Below, piece by piece: positions 26,188 through 36,149 of a DNA stretch of 64,000 bases. The notes below the pieces were generated by a model. It worked only from the letters and a program-made list of their open reading frames with translations. It was not told the origin of the DNA and did not search any database. A program made the translations under genes and the position numbers. Where the stretch lies: NCBI RefSeq assembly GCF_000582685.1, contig NZ_KK073768.1:3231647-3295646 (forward strand), written 5' to 3'. Source of the stretch: [Scytonema hofmanni] UTEX 2349. Lineage in GTDB: Bacteria > Cyanobacteriota > Cyanobacteriia > Cyanobacteriales > Nostocaceae. Position 1 is the stretch's first letter; each line of letters starts with the position of its first letter.

Positions 26188-27117
26188 TCACCTTTGAAAA
26201 CTAAAAATTGCTTGACTAGCTAAAAGCAGCCCTCTTTTTTTCGCCTTATAAAAGCGACGCTCTCTCGGATTCATTTGTAAAAGTCGATAAAATTCAAGTA
26301 ATTTTCCTTTCCATGATGAACGTGCTACATTTGGCATCTGACCCCTTAAAGAATCTAGTATTCTGTGGGAATACTCCATACCTTCTACTAACTTAATCAA
26401 ATATTCCTCTTCCAACCGATTCGCTGGCATAAGATGAGTTAATTTGAGAGATGTGAACTGTCCTGTACCTAATCCAATGTCACAGGATGTAAATGCTATA
26501 TCTGAATCTCCGCCGCTCATTAATAGCTTTCCCTTTCGGTCTAGACCTAATCTTTTCTGGTCAGTACATACCAGATCAGCATACTTCTGTGCCACAATTT
26601 TTCGTACACACATTCCAGCACCACAAGGAGCTGTTTCATGTAGGTTTAAGTTCGACCACTTGTCTCGCTCCAACTCCCGAATAGCCAAGTGACCCCAATA
26701 AGGTTTAGTCCAGTCTGGAGGTGCCACCTCAAACTCAGCTCTAATCTGTCCACCCCAAGCGCCAAGGAATGGGAAGTCTTTATTGATTCCTAAGGTTATT
26801 TCAAGATAGTCTGAATCAAGGACGTTATCATCGTCAACGAAGACTAGTACTTGGGCTTGAGCTTCCCGAATTCCACGCAACCGGGCTGGTGTAAGACCTA
26901 GTTGCTCTTCTCGAACATGACGAGCGTTAGGATGCCAGGTAAGGTCAATTTCTGATGAGAGTAATTGTTCACTCGCATTATCAACTAGTAATAGTTCCCA
27001 TTGTTCCAAGGGCAACGTCTGAGACTTGAGTGCTGCTAATACTTTATCGAGGTAATTCCATTGAGGGTTATGAGTGCAGATGATGATACTTATAGCTAGT
27101 TGCATAGGGGGGTACAT
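26188..27117 (-). CDS. GT2 family glycosyltransferase
   Basis: About 309 residues from the chosen ATG at 27117; an ATG at 27105 (MQLAISIIICTHNP) is equally possible, and a longer frame to 27162 would overlap the previous gene. GT-A motifs: SIIICTHNPQWNYLDKVLAA, LLVDNAS and VFVDDDNVLD. A segment APCGAGMCVRK follows. The C-terminus is basic. Part of the minus-strand glycan operon. Confidence 0.85.
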   Translation of the reverse strand: MYPPMQLAISIIICTHNPQWNYLDKVLAALKSQTLPLEQWELLLVDNASEQLLSSEIDLTWHPNARHVREEQLGLTPARLRGIREAQAQVLVFVDDDNVLDSDYLEITLGINKDFPFLGAWGGQIRAEFEVAPPDWTKPYWGHLAIRELERDKWSNLNLHETAPCGAGMCVRKIVAQKYADLVCTDQKRLGLDRKGKLLMSGGDSDIAFTSCDIGLGTGQFTSLKLTHLMPANRLEEEYLIKLVEGMEYSHRILDSLRGQMPNVARSSWKGKLLEFYRLLQMNPRERRFYKAKKRGLLLASQAIFSFQR

Positions 27118-27127
27118 TAATAAATTA

Positions 27128-27886
27128 CTAAAACCAACGATTTTCTTTACGCAGAAACCCATCTTGCTTCACAAAGCACACGTCAACTTGTCCAAGAGCA
27201 CCATCATATGGTCTTCTGAGAAAACCTGGAAAGTCATATACTAGATAGCCTCGCTCAACCATAAAGGCAATAATTTCGTGGAAAATAGGCTGAGCTTCCA
27301 AAAACTCAAACAAAGAAACTTCTAAGATGAAAACCTCTGTGCTGCCAAACAGCATAGTTCCTCCCCGTAGCGCTTCAAGTTCAAAACCTTGAATATCCAA
27401 TTTGACTAACTGGGGTATTTGTATTAAATTATTTTTAATTAGTGAATCAATAGTAACTATCTGAATCTTTCTTTGCTTGCCTGATACCTTTAACTCTTCT
27501 GATTCGGATGGCAAAAGCGATGAACCTACTAGGTCATCCCAAATAGTTAAAGTCATTTCACTAGGGCTTGCACCCACACCTACTAGGAACCAATTTGAAC
27601 CTGGAAACTCTTTACAAAAATTATCTAAATAAGACTGCATTTCAATCTGCGGCTCAATCAGGAAGCAATTTGCTGAGGAGAATACTGTCTTGGCAATTCT
27701 ACTCCAGTTTCCATCGTTAGCTCCTACGTCAAGAATTGATTGACACATTAAGCCTCGATATTTAAGATCCTCCAAAAGTATCTGCATATTACCTACAGGT
27801 CGATATTCTGTACCCACCTTAGATGGATTAAGACGATGCACGTCATATCCTAACTGTTTAAAAATTTGTTTCAGCACTTTTTGCAT
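27128..27886 (-). CDS. FkbM family methyltransferase
   Basis: About 252 residues from the ATG at 27886, which has an AGGAG ribosome site. SAM-binding core ILDVGANDGNWSRIA, then FLIEPQ, and VKLDIQGFELEALRGG, the marks of the FkbM family. These enzymes O-methylate sugars or other small hydroxyl substrates. In this cluster it probably methylates a glycan sugar, possibly as a chain terminator. Confidence 0.87.
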   Translation of the reverse strand: MQKVLKQIFKQLGYDVHRLNPSKVGTEYRPVGNMQILLEDLKYRGLMCQSILDVGANDGNWSRIAKTVFSSANCFLIEPQIEMQSYLDNFCKEFPGSNWFLVGVGASPSEMTLTIWDDLVGSSLLPSESEELKVSGKQRKIQIVTIDSLIKNNLIQIPQLVKLDIQGFELEALRGGTMLFGSTEVFILEVSLFEFLEAQPIFHEIIAFMVERGYLVYDFPGFLRRPYDGALGQVDVCFVKQDGFLRKENRWF

Positions 27887-27959
27887 TGAATAAACTCCTA
27901 GCAATCTTAAGAAGCTTTTCTGAGAAGGAGGCTAAGCAGACTTTTCCCTAAAGAACTAT

Positions 27960-28979
27960 TTATGAATTTGCAGGCTGTGCCCCACTTAGCCCCGACAGCA
28001 TCATGAGGTAAAAGATTTTTATACCTAGCTTTAGTGAAGAGCTAACTACCGACAGTGATGAGTGACATAGTAAAGCTTCTCTAAGTTGATTTCTGGCACC
28101 ATAACGATCGCCTACACTAAAAAATTCATTTGCAGTATTAAGTGCATAAAATGCATAGTTCCTTAATGCTGTTTGTGTAAGTTTATCAGCACACTCAGTT
28201 GGTAAATATTCCCGCACTATATCCACTGCTTTACGAAAATCTTGAATATTCTTACCAGTTCGTACAGATTGTGCAGTTAATGAAGTTGAACCTCTGCGGT
28301 ATAAAGCTAGTGGCTCAACTTCGTACCACACTGGGTAGCAAGCAGCAATACGAACCCACATTTCCCAGTCTTCACCCCAGCAGGTCATACGACGGTCATA
28401 CCCACCAAGTTGCTCGTATACATCACGTCGCACCACAATTGATGGTGTCTGAATACGTTGCTGCACAGCAATTCGCTCTAGCCAATTACTCAAAATGCCA
28501 CTTTCAGGCTGCTCTAACCAGGAAATGTGGGTCCAGTGTCCTCGCTCATCCATCAACATATGTCGGCAAAAAGCAGATCCAACTTCGGGGTTTTCGTCAA
28601 AGCCTCGTTGTAGCTTGCGATAAAAGCCATCTCTGACGCAATCATCACCGTGTAGAAGATGAATCAACTTACCACGCGATCGCTGCAAACAAGTTTCAAA
28701 GTTTCTGATATAACCTACGTTCTCTGGTTGCCGATAAAAACTAACGCGACCACGACCTAGTTCTTCAACAACTGCTGCTGGATCGTCCTTGGTGGAGTGA
28801 TCGTCAACCACCTCAATCTGCATGATATCAGCTCCCGGATCTTGGGCTAATACGCTAGCCAGTGTCTCGCGCAGATAGTTGGCGCAATTGTATGTAGGAA
28901 TCATTACAGACCACAAAGGTCGTGGACTGCCCTCGGGTACAGGTAAAATAGTAGCTCTATGTGGGTGTTGCTCACTCAT
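27960..28979 (-). CDS. GT2 family glycosyltransferase
   Basis: 339 residues with WSVMIPTYNCANYLRETLAS, VVDDHSTKDDP, LLHGDDCVRDGF and a later GEDWEMWVRIA that fits the ED-type catalytic base motif. The C-terminal region has one weakly hydrophobic helix. Cytoplasmic or membrane-associated transferase; donor is unknown. Confidence 0.88.
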   Translation of the reverse strand: MSEQHPHRATILPVPEGSPRPLWSVMIPTYNCANYLRETLASVLAQDPGADIMQIEVVDDHSTKDDPAAVVEELGRGRVSFYRQPENVGYIRNFETCLQRSRGKLIHLLHGDDCVRDGFYRKLQRGFDENPEVGSAFCRHMLMDERGHWTHISWLEQPESGILSNWLERIAVQQRIQTPSIVVRRDVYEQLGGYDRRMTCWGEDWEMWVRIAACYPVWYEVEPLALYRRGSTSLTAQSVRTGKNIQDFRKAVDIVREYLPTECADKLTQTALRNYAFYALNTANEFFSVGDRYGARNQLREALLCHSSLSVVSSSLKLGIKIFYLMMLSGLSGAQPANS

Positions 28980-29047
28980 TAGGATTCTCTATAATTATTT
29001 AAAAGCTAATGATTCAACTAAAAGACGGACATCGATATGCAGAAGCT

Positions 29048-29452
29048 TCATGCAGGTGGTTTAATGGCTTCCATATATAGAGAATCTGGTTTGTAAACTG
29101 TACCATCCGGTTCCGTCCACTCGTAGTTAGAAGTCCACTCTTGAGAACCACTGCTAGCTTGTTCCACTGCTATTAGATAAGTTTTAGCAATCTGTTCTAA
29201 GTCTGGAACTACTACTCTCAAGACACCTTGAGGACGCAAGACACGATAGCACTCTTTCAAAAAAGATTCAGCTTCTGTTTTTGGTATGTGTTCTAGTACA
29301 TGTGAATGATAGACAAGATCAAAAGAAGCATTAGGAAAGGGAATACCTTGAGTGAGATCGTGGGCAATTACGCTTCCTCCTGTTGAGACAATATCAACAT
29401 TTGTCCAATCGGGATGATAGCGATCACCACAGCCAAGGTTAAGGTAATCCAT
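29048..29452 (-). CDS. SAM-dependent methyltransferase, short
   Basis: 134 residues: YLNLGCGDRYHPDWTNVDIV, then FDLVYHSHVLEHIPKTEAES and ECYRVLRPQGVLRVVVPDLE. The Rossmann core up to strand 5 is present. Relatives with this start are usually about 200 or more residues, so the substrate-binding C-terminal part seems absent or replaced by the short tail after about residue 105. It may be a truncated gene or a minimal form. Role in the cluster: sugar methylation, if active. Confidence 0.65.
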   Translation of the reverse strand: MDYLNLGCGDRYHPDWTNVDIVSTGGSVIAHDLTQGIPFPNASFDLVYHSHVLEHIPKTEAESFLKECYRVLRPQGVLRVVVPDLEQIAKTYLIAVEQASSGSQEWTSNYEWTEPDGTVYKPDSLYMEAIKPPA

Positions 29453-29715
29453 AAAAGTAAATATCCTTTAGTAAAGTAAATCTGATTAATCTTCAGTTAT
29501 ATAACCGCTTTGATAATCGCCTAGTAAATACCTTATTCTCTCAATTCTGTACTTCAACACAAAAAATCAAAAAAAGGAATATTTTGCCAGTCTTTTTAAC
29601 TTGATTTAATCTCAGGAAACTTGACTAGCTAAGTAACTGAACATAAGCTATAAATGACAGTACACAGCATCAGCTTATCCTGGATTCATGCTAATTTTTT
29701 CAGATTCAAGCATAA

Positions 29716-31068
29716 CTATCTCGATTTCAAAACTCTTTGATAAAAATTGTATCTGACTTCAGAAGCTAGAGACTGTGAGTAGCCTTCCCTGATGATACAT
29801 TGAGCATTTTGGCAAAGCATAAATGTGCGCTCTAAGTCTGCTAAAAGATATTCTATAGCCCAGCAAAATGAATCTTTATCATCAGCAATCATCACACTTT
29901 CCAAATGCTTCGCATTTATTCCTTCAAGTGCAAACTTTGTACTTATAACTGGAATACCTTGAGCCATTGCCAACAGTATTTTAGTTCTTAAACCACCACC
30001 TATTCTTACTGGAGCTATGCTAATACTATCCTTAGAAAACTCATATATATCTTCAATAAAGCCCATAAATTGAACTTGGCTTGGATGGTTATTATATTGT
30101 TTAACTGTATCTGGTTTCCATTTCCCTACTACATAAAATTTTAAGCCAAATTTCCTGAAAATTTCTACTGCTGTTTCTTCAAGAAACCACTTTACAGCCT
30201 CTTGATTGGGATAATGATGGTCTGCTCCTACAAATATCAATTTGTTTGGTTTGACAAATTTTTCCCTGTCTATTTCTTTAAAGTCCCGCTCAAGAACAGG
30301 GAAAGGGGAAACAAAAACCTCAATTTTATTATTTTTATCTTCTAAAGAATTTTTTAAAATTTCATATTCTAGATGATTAAATGTTAAAACGCCGTCTACT
30401 TTATTAAGCAAAGAAATCTCAACATTTTTATAGAAGTTCATAACATAATCAGCAAAAACTGATTTGAGTTGTCTTGCCTCTATATGAGATTTAATTCTTA
30501 AAAATATACACTCATGTTCTACAAATACTTTTTTGATGTGTGGAGGAAGGGCTGTTACCAAATTTAGATTGTCTACATATTCTAATTGAACAATATCAAT
30601 TTCATCTTGCAGAATTATCTCATTCAATTTTTCAACATATTCCTTACTGTGAATATAATATGGATTCCATGATGAGTACATAGTAACAAAATCGGCTTCC
30701 CAAACATTTACTTCTGGAACATTTTTTAAATTACTACTGCTATAACTTTGCGAAAATTTTAGCAAACTTTTCAAGAAAAGCTTAACTTTACGTTTAAAAG
30801 CACTAACAAAATTAAGTGCTTTTGAACTAATATCATTAGTGCGTGTTTTTTTATTTGATTTATCCTGGTTATCTACCGCATAAATCTTGACTTTTGGTAA
30901 CAATTGCTTTAGTTCAGTAAATTCTTGGTCTGTGATACTGCTTTCTTCAGGAAGTAATAGACTTATATTACATAGATCGCTTAAGTATTCTATCATTCCA
31001 AATTGGGCAATACTTGCGCCAGTCTCAAAGGGATAAACTTGATGAAATGCAACAATAAGTATGTTCAT
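29716..31068 (-). CDS. GT4-like glycosyltransferase
   Basis: About 450 residues from the ATG at 31068 (MNILIVAFHQVYPFETGASI). The annotated frame could start 17 codons earlier. The donor half has LIFVGADHHYPNQEAVKWFL, FYVVGKWKPD and GGGLRTKILLAMAQGIPVIS, like the second half of the fused transferase at 20474. The region is more AT-rich than its neighbours and contains long Asn/Lys-rich stretches, which may point to transfer from another source. Confidence 0.8.
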   Translation of the reverse strand: MNILIVAFHQVYPFETGASIAQFGMIEYLSDLCNISLLLPEESSITDQEFTELKQLLPKVKIYAVDNQDKSNKKTRTNDISSKALNFVSAFKRKVKLFLKSLLKFSQSYSSSNLKNVPEVNVWEADFVTMYSSWNPYYIHSKEYVEKLNEIILQDEIDIVQLEYVDNLNLVTALPPHIKKVFVEHECIFLRIKSHIEARQLKSVFADYVMNFYKNVEISLLNKVDGVLTFNHLEYEILKNSLEDKNNKIEVFVSPFPVLERDFKEIDREKFVKPNKLIFVGADHHYPNQEAVKWFLEETAVEIFRKFGLKFYVVGKWKPDTVKQYNNHPSQVQFMGFIEDIYEFSKDSISIAPVRIGGGLRTKILLAMAQGIPVISTKFALEGINAKHLESVMIADDKDSFCWAIEYLLADLERTFMLCQNAQCIIREGYSQSLASEVRYNFYQRVLKSR

Positions 31069-31163
31069 GATTTTGGTATTTTCTAACTTGGAACTTAACT
31101 GTGTACTTTTCCATGTCAATAAGAAAGTTTCTGACTATGGAATTGGAAAAATACAGAAAAACA

Positions 31164-32423
31164 TTATTGTGACAGTTGTGGAACTAATACCTTGACAGAT
31201 AAACGACAGCCTCCATAACCTCTGTCACCGACTAAGTCTGTAGAACCTGAACTTGCTTCCCAAGTGATTGCGTTAGGAATAAAATCTAAGAGATGGGCAT
31301 TTGAAATAATGGCTACGCCCACTGAATATATACTTGGATGTAGGGGATTTTTATCTAATTGAAGATGAATTTCATGAATACCAACTGGCATTTGTAAAGG
31401 AGGTTGATCGTGGTCAGAATCAAGGGTCATAACTCTATTGCCATCTAAGGTTTCAAAGCCAATTCCGATTGCTAAATCGGATACTTCTTGAACACAGTTA
31501 ATGGTAAATATTAACTCTAAAGGTTCTCCATAGCTGAAACTAGTGCCTCGAGCTAATCGAAGACGAAGTAAACGAGCTTTTTCTCCAAATCCACTATTTC
31601 TTCGCACAGAATCTAGGTCAATATCAAAGGCTGACATAGATGATTGAGCAGAGTAGCGTTGGATTGCGTCTTCAACACTATTGACCTCCTTAGTGACTCC
31701 CCGCTCAAGGTAAACTGCTTTGGAACACAACCGTCTGATGGCTTGCATATTGTGGCTGACAAATAAAACGGTTCTTCCTTCCTTACCCACATCCTCCATC
31801 TTGCCTAAGCATTTCTTCTGAAACGTTGCATCTCCTACTGCTAATACTTCATCTACAATCAAAATCTCCGGTTCCAAGTGAGCAGCTACAGCAAACGCCA
31901 ACCGCACATACATCCCAGATGAATACCGCTTCACTGGCGTATCTAAAAACTTCTCAACTTCGGCAAAAGTGACAATCTCATCAAACTTGCGTGTAATCTC
32001 TGCCTTGCTCATCCCCAAAATTGCACCGTTGAGAAAGATATTCTCTCTACCTGTCAACTCTGGGTGAAATCCTGTTCCTACTTCTAATAAACTGGCAACT
32101 CGCCCTTTAATCCGGATAGATCCGCTGGTTGGTTCCGTAATTCTGCTGAGAACTTTCAGTAGCGTTGATTTACCAGCACCATTACGCCCAATGAAGCCAA
32201 CGCGATCGCCCTGTTTAATCTCAAATGACACATCTTTCAGCGCCCAAAACTCCCCCTTGGCAGTTCTTGCTTCCTTCTTGGCACGGGGGTTTAGCGCACT
32301 GCTAACGGACTTCGCCGCATCAGTCATTGCTCCACGAAATGTTTTGTAACTACTTCCCTCTTCCTGTTGTCCAAGGATGTACCTCTTAGCTAAGTTCTCT
32401 ACGCGGATTACAGTATCTGACAT
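31164..32423 (-). CDS. wzt: Polysaccharide ABC transporter, ATP-binding protein
   Basis: 419 residues. Walker A GRNGAGKST (79-87), signature YSSGM (167-171), Walker B ILIVDE (187-192). After the ATPase domain (to about 250) there is a C-terminal Wzt-type beta-sandwich domain (about 255-415), which in O-antigen systems binds the modified end of the glycan before export. This fits with methyltransferases in the cluster acting as chain terminators. It follows the permease gene with a 15-base gap. Confidence 0.92.
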   Translation of the reverse strand: MSDTVIRVENLAKRYILGQQEEGSSYKTFRGAMTDAAKSVSSALNPRAKKEARTAKGEFWALKDVSFEIKQGDRVGFIGRNGAGKSTLLKVLSRITEPTSGSIRIKGRVASLLEVGTGFHPELTGRENIFLNGAILGMSKAEITRKFDEIVTFAEVEKFLDTPVKRYSSGMYVRLAFAVAAHLEPEILIVDEVLAVGDATFQKKCLGKMEDVGKEGRTVLFVSHNMQAIRRLCSKAVYLERGVTKEVNSVEDAIQRYSAQSSMSAFDIDLDSVRRNSGFGEKARLLRLRLARGTSFSYGEPLELIFTINCVQEVSDLAIGIGFETLDGNRVMTLDSDHDQPPLQMPVGIHEIHLQLDKNPLHPSIYSVGVAIISNAHLLDFIPNAITWEASSGSTDLVGDRGYGGCRLSVKVLVPQLSQ

Positions 32424-32438
32424 CTATCTAACTCCTAC

Positions 32439-33278
32439 TTAAATCACGTCTGCAAAAGTGCGTTCCATTCTGCGGAAGTACCAAATACCGCTCAACAGTA
32501 TCAGAACTACCAGAGCCAGAGATAGTGCAAAACCAGGTAAGTATATCTGCGATTCACCACCTAAAATTGCCCAGCGAAAACCGTCAATTACTCCTACCAT
32601 TGGGTTGAGCGAATACAGCAGCCGCACCTGTTCAGAATATCGTTCAGCAATAATCTTGCTGCTAAAACCCACCGGGGAAACGTACAAACCAAACTGGACT
32701 AGAAACCCCACAATATAACGGAAATCTCGATACTCCACAGTCAGAGCCGCTAGCCACAATCCCACACCTATGGATGCTGCAAAGGCAATCAAAATAAATA
32801 GTGGCAGTGTCAAAATGCGCCAATCGGGTACAAAGTTGTAATATGCCATCAACCCCAGCAGAATCATGCCAGATATCAAAAAGTCTACAAAGCTGACAAT
32901 TACCGCACTCGTTGGCACTATCAATCGGGGAAAGTAGACTTTAGAAAGCAAGTTGGAGTTGGCAACTAAGCTATTGCTGCATTCGTTTAACGCACCAGAG
33001 AAAAACTGCCAAGGTAGCAGAGCTGAAAAGACTAGTATCGGGTAAGGTGCGCTACCTTCAGTGGGTAGTTTTGCCAAATTTCCAAACACAACAGTGAACA
33101 CCACCATTGTTAAGAAGGGACGAATTAAAGCCCATGCCATCCCGATCGCAGTTTGCTTGTAGCGCACCAATATATCGCGCCATGCCAGAAAGTAGAATAG
33201 CTCTCTGTATTTCCACAGGTCTTTCCAGTACTGACTCTCAGTTCTACCTGACTCGATAATGAGTTCTTTGCTTTCCAT
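32439..33278 (-). CDS. wzm: Polysaccharide ABC transporter, permease
   Basis: 279 residues, ABC-2 type, with about six membrane segments. The cytoplasmic N-terminal stretch YRELFYFLAWRDILVRYKQT is typical of Wzm/TagG permeases. Together with the next gene it would move lipid-linked polysaccharide across the inner membrane. The upstream 675 bases are gene-free and probably hold the operon promoter. Confidence 0.92.
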   Translation of the reverse strand: MESKELIIESGRTESQYWKDLWKYRELFYFLAWRDILVRYKQTAIGMAWALIRPFLTMVVFTVVFGNLAKLPTEGSAPYPILVFSALLPWQFFSGALNECSNSLVANSNLLSKVYFPRLIVPTSAVIVSFVDFLISGMILLGLMAYYNFVPDWRILTLPLFILIAFAASIGVGLWLAALTVEYRDFRYIVGFLVQFGLYVSPVGFSSKIIAERYSEQVRLLYSLNPMVGVIDGFRWAILGGESQIYLPGFALSLALVVLILLSGIWYFRRMERTFADVI

Positions 33279-33952
33279 CTACTTACCTGTATGTTGCATC
33301 AATTTAAAGAACGTGTGATTGTTTTGCAGTCAATAGACATCTCCGAAAAAATACTGCCTTTGTTATCCCTTTAGTATTTCCTTTGCTAATCTTCATATCA
33401 GGAAATATTTGTAATTTTGTCTCAGCTTTAAATCAACTGGAGTTTTTGGCAAAAAGGATTAAATCAAGATGGAAACTTTAGCTTTAAAACTCCGTAAAGC
33501 TTACACAAAAATACTTTAGGCGATATAGAGAGCTACAAAATTCTCCGAATTATTTGTTGATAATTTATGGTCAAATGCTTCACGAAAAATGAATGTCTTA
33601 GTATTTACTCGGAGAAGATTCTGTAATATACTTCTAAGTGCTTTACTGGTGTTCCGGACATTTTACTCAGAAAATCTACTGCTACTACTTTGAATTTGAT
33701 GCAAAAACTAAATGTAGGTCAAAACAGCACAACGATGGAAATAAGAGCGCAAAAGGATGATTAAATGGTACTAATTAGACTATCACTTACGTACTTCTGA
33801 TGGAGAAAACAAGACTTTGAGATTGCTTCCTCGCATCGCAATGACGGAAATACATAGTTCGTGCGTAAGTTATGTAGGCATCAACCGAATTTAAACATGC
33901 GTTATCTAGAAGCCAGAGACGTAGCAATGCTACGTCTCTACATTCTTTGTTG
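33279..33952. other. Intergenic region upstream of wzm with a small mobile-like element
   Basis: No gene is seen. It holds a likely promoter for the wzm-wzt run, a roughly 86-bp inverted-repeat element at 33785-33870, and a perfect palindrome AGAGACGTAGCA / TGCTACGTCTCT at 33915-33939. Confidence 0.55.
33785..33870. repeat. MITE-like element, short form
   Basis: Ends ACTTACG...CGTAAGT. The interior (AACAAGACTTTGAGATTGC and GACGGAAATACATAGTTC) closely matches the element at 63531-63621. No coding capacity. Confidence 0.65.
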
Positions 33953-34762
33953 CTAATCTCTCCATCCCAAATACCGTTCGCGGATACGAAATGGAGTGCT
34001 AAAAGAACTTGACATCAATAGTTGCTTCAAAGCCAAGAATATAAAAGCTGGAATGGTCTGTGTATAACGATTCCAGAGACGACGAGGTTCTTGCATCCAC
34101 CGATATAACCATTCAAAACCCAAGTCTCGTATCATGCGGGGTGCGCGTTTATGGATTCCTGCGTAAACAGGGAAAACTCCACCCAACCCAATCATCACCG
34201 ACTGAATTTGATTTTTATGTTGAGCTATCCAATTTTCTTGTTTTGGACACCCCAGAGATACAAACACTAAACCAGCACCACTATTGTTAATCATCTTAAT
34301 CAGAGCTTTGTCTTCAGTTTCCGTCATGGGACGAAAGGGCAAAGGTTCCATCCCGGCAATTTTCAACTTAGGAAATTCCTGCTCTAACCTTTTTTGCATT
34401 CTCGAAAGAATGTCTAGTTGAGAACCCGCAAAGAAAACACTAACGTTTTGCGCTTGCGCTAGCTTGCACAATGCTAACAATACATCCATCCCCGCTACGC
34501 GATCTTGGTAACGCGCTCCCAAAAGCCTCATCATCCAAACTAGAGGCATCCCATCAGGAGTGATTATATCTGCGTTCTTTAAAACAGTAGCAAACTCTGG
34601 ATTCCAATGCGCCTCCATCAGCATATGTACGTTGGCTACGCAAACTGTTTTGCTTTCGCGAGCGATCGCCCACCTAAGTATAGTCTGTATCTGATCGTCA
34701 AATCGTAAAGCTGTAATCGGAAAATCAATCACTCTTTGTTTAGGTAGAAAAATTCCCACCAT
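33953..34762 (-). CDS. WecG/TagA/CpsF family glycosyltransferase (GT26)
   Basis: About 269 residues from the ATG at 34762 (MVGIFLPKQRVIDFPITALR); the frame runs 16 codons further up but the shorter start fits the family. Key segments: ANVHMLMEAHWNPEFATVLK, ITPDGMPLVWMMRLLGA, VSLGCPKQENWIAQHK and GVFPVYAGIHKRAPRMIRDL. The family transfers ManNAc(A)- or glucosyl-type sugars to an undecaprenyl-linked acceptor at an early step. It is the first gene of the minus-strand cluster. Confidence 0.92.
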   Translation of the reverse strand: MVGIFLPKQRVIDFPITALRFDDQIQTILRWAIARESKTVCVANVHMLMEAHWNPEFATVLKNADIITPDGMPLVWMMRLLGARYQDRVAGMDVLLALCKLAQAQNVSVFFAGSQLDILSRMQKRLEQEFPKLKIAGMEPLPFRPMTETEDKALIKMINNSGAGLVFVSLGCPKQENWIAQHKNQIQSVMIGLGGVFPVYAGIHKRAPRMIRDLGFEWLYRWMQEPRRLWNRYTQTIPAFIFLALKQLLMSSSFSTPFRIRERYLGWRD

Positions 34763-36149
34763 TAGGTCACTCCTTGTGTCAAACAAAAATTTAGAACAAC
34801 GACTAACCATTCCAAATATTGAAAATGTCAGATTTCATAAAAGACTGACTCTTTTCAAGGATTAGAGCATGGTTGAAGTTAACACATGGAGATGCAATAC
34901 CTTTTCCTGTAAATTCTTGGCTTCCCTGGTAATAATTCTTTCTTCTTAGCCTGTATAGAATGTACTCTAAAAAAAAGCCATTTGTGTAATTTTTCTGCAA
35001 ACTTTATATTAGATTTACATGAAATTCATATTAACTTTATATTTCTTTTACGTAAATCTTACAAGTGCTTTAAAAATAGAAAAACAAACATTTAATTAAC
35101 ACAAAAACTCAGTAATTTTAGCTAAATATTAAACACTTAAATAGACAAACCTTAATACTTGAGGATTGCAAATGAGAAGTATAATTTATATTTAAAAAAA
35201 TTATGAATTAACAAACAATCTGCTGTTCTGTAGCTTAAATAACAATTTTTTTTAACTTTAAATAAAAGCTCAAAAAAATAGGGGAAAGATTAACTTTTCT
35301 TCCCCCTGTTTATTGTTTTTGCGATTGTCTAGGTTGTTGCCTTCTTTCAGCCTTTTTCGCAACATCTGCCTTTGTTTTTTAAGTTGTCGCTGTCTTGCAG
35401 AACCACCTCTGCCTTTATCGTTTCTGCCTTCACGACGGGGAGATTCCCATCTCTTTAAGCGCATAATCATTAACCTCTCTTCAGTAAAAATTAGTGGAAT
35501 AAGATAACCGAACTTTTATGACTGCGAAGTCGCTGATAATTTATTTTTCTCGCAATTAATATTCACTACATATATTTTAGTTCATAACTATCATATCGTC
35601 AAATCAAAATGGTAGAGGTGAACAAATATCATGATGAATAACGGCTGCAATGTAAGTTAATTTTGTGCAGCTTGATGGCTATCCATGCAATATCGCTAAT
35701 CAAAAAAGTAAACCCACATTTACATTTATCATTGGCAATAGAAACAAAACTTGCCAAATATAGCAAGTTTCTTTGTTAAATACATCCCATACTAAGAACT
35801 ATCCGGGCTATTTTATTGCCTCGCTGCAATAGACTTTGAGAATCCATCTTGTAAGCGATCGCTAGCTTCTTTATATTTATTCATAATTTTTCCACCACGA
35901 TCCGGAATTAAATATATAAATCGCAAAGAAATTTAATAAATTTATTTAATATCTATAATAAGTAAAACAAATGTTGCTAGTGGCGATCGCCGCTAGTGAG
36001 GGGCTGATATCTTGCATCAATCCCAACAACCGCCTTAGAATTAATTTATCAGGCTAATAGCGCTCATTCGTATAAAGACGACTAAATAATTGCAGCTTTC
36101 ACTCATTGGGTGTACATTGGGAATACAAGAAAGCCATAGGAGAAAAACC
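34763..36149. other. AT-rich spacer upstream of the glycan cluster
   Basis: About 1.4 kb of strongly AT-rich DNA. It contains one plausible small basic protein (35270-35470, listed separately) and a possible 23-codon frame on the minus strand at 35813-35884 (GATCGC-containing, reading MNKYKEASDRLQDGFSKSIA) with a GGTGG site before it. Promoters of the glycan cluster and of the toxin-antitoxin pair must lie here. I see no other gene. Confidence 0.5.
35270..35470 (-). CDS. Small basic hypothetical protein
   Basis: 66 codons (64 if the second Met is used), with a good ribosome site GAGAGG directly before the start. The product is very rich in Arg and Lys: MRLKRWESPRREGRNDKG, then repeated KKQRQMLRKRLKE. 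I do not recognise the family. The high charge suggests nucleic-acid or ribosome binding, but this is inference. It is more GC-rich than the flanking spacer, which favours a real gene. Confidence 0.5.
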   Translation of the reverse strand: MIMRLKRWESPRREGRNDKGRGGSARQRQLKKQRQMLRKRLKEGNNLDNRKNNKQGEEKLIFPLFF

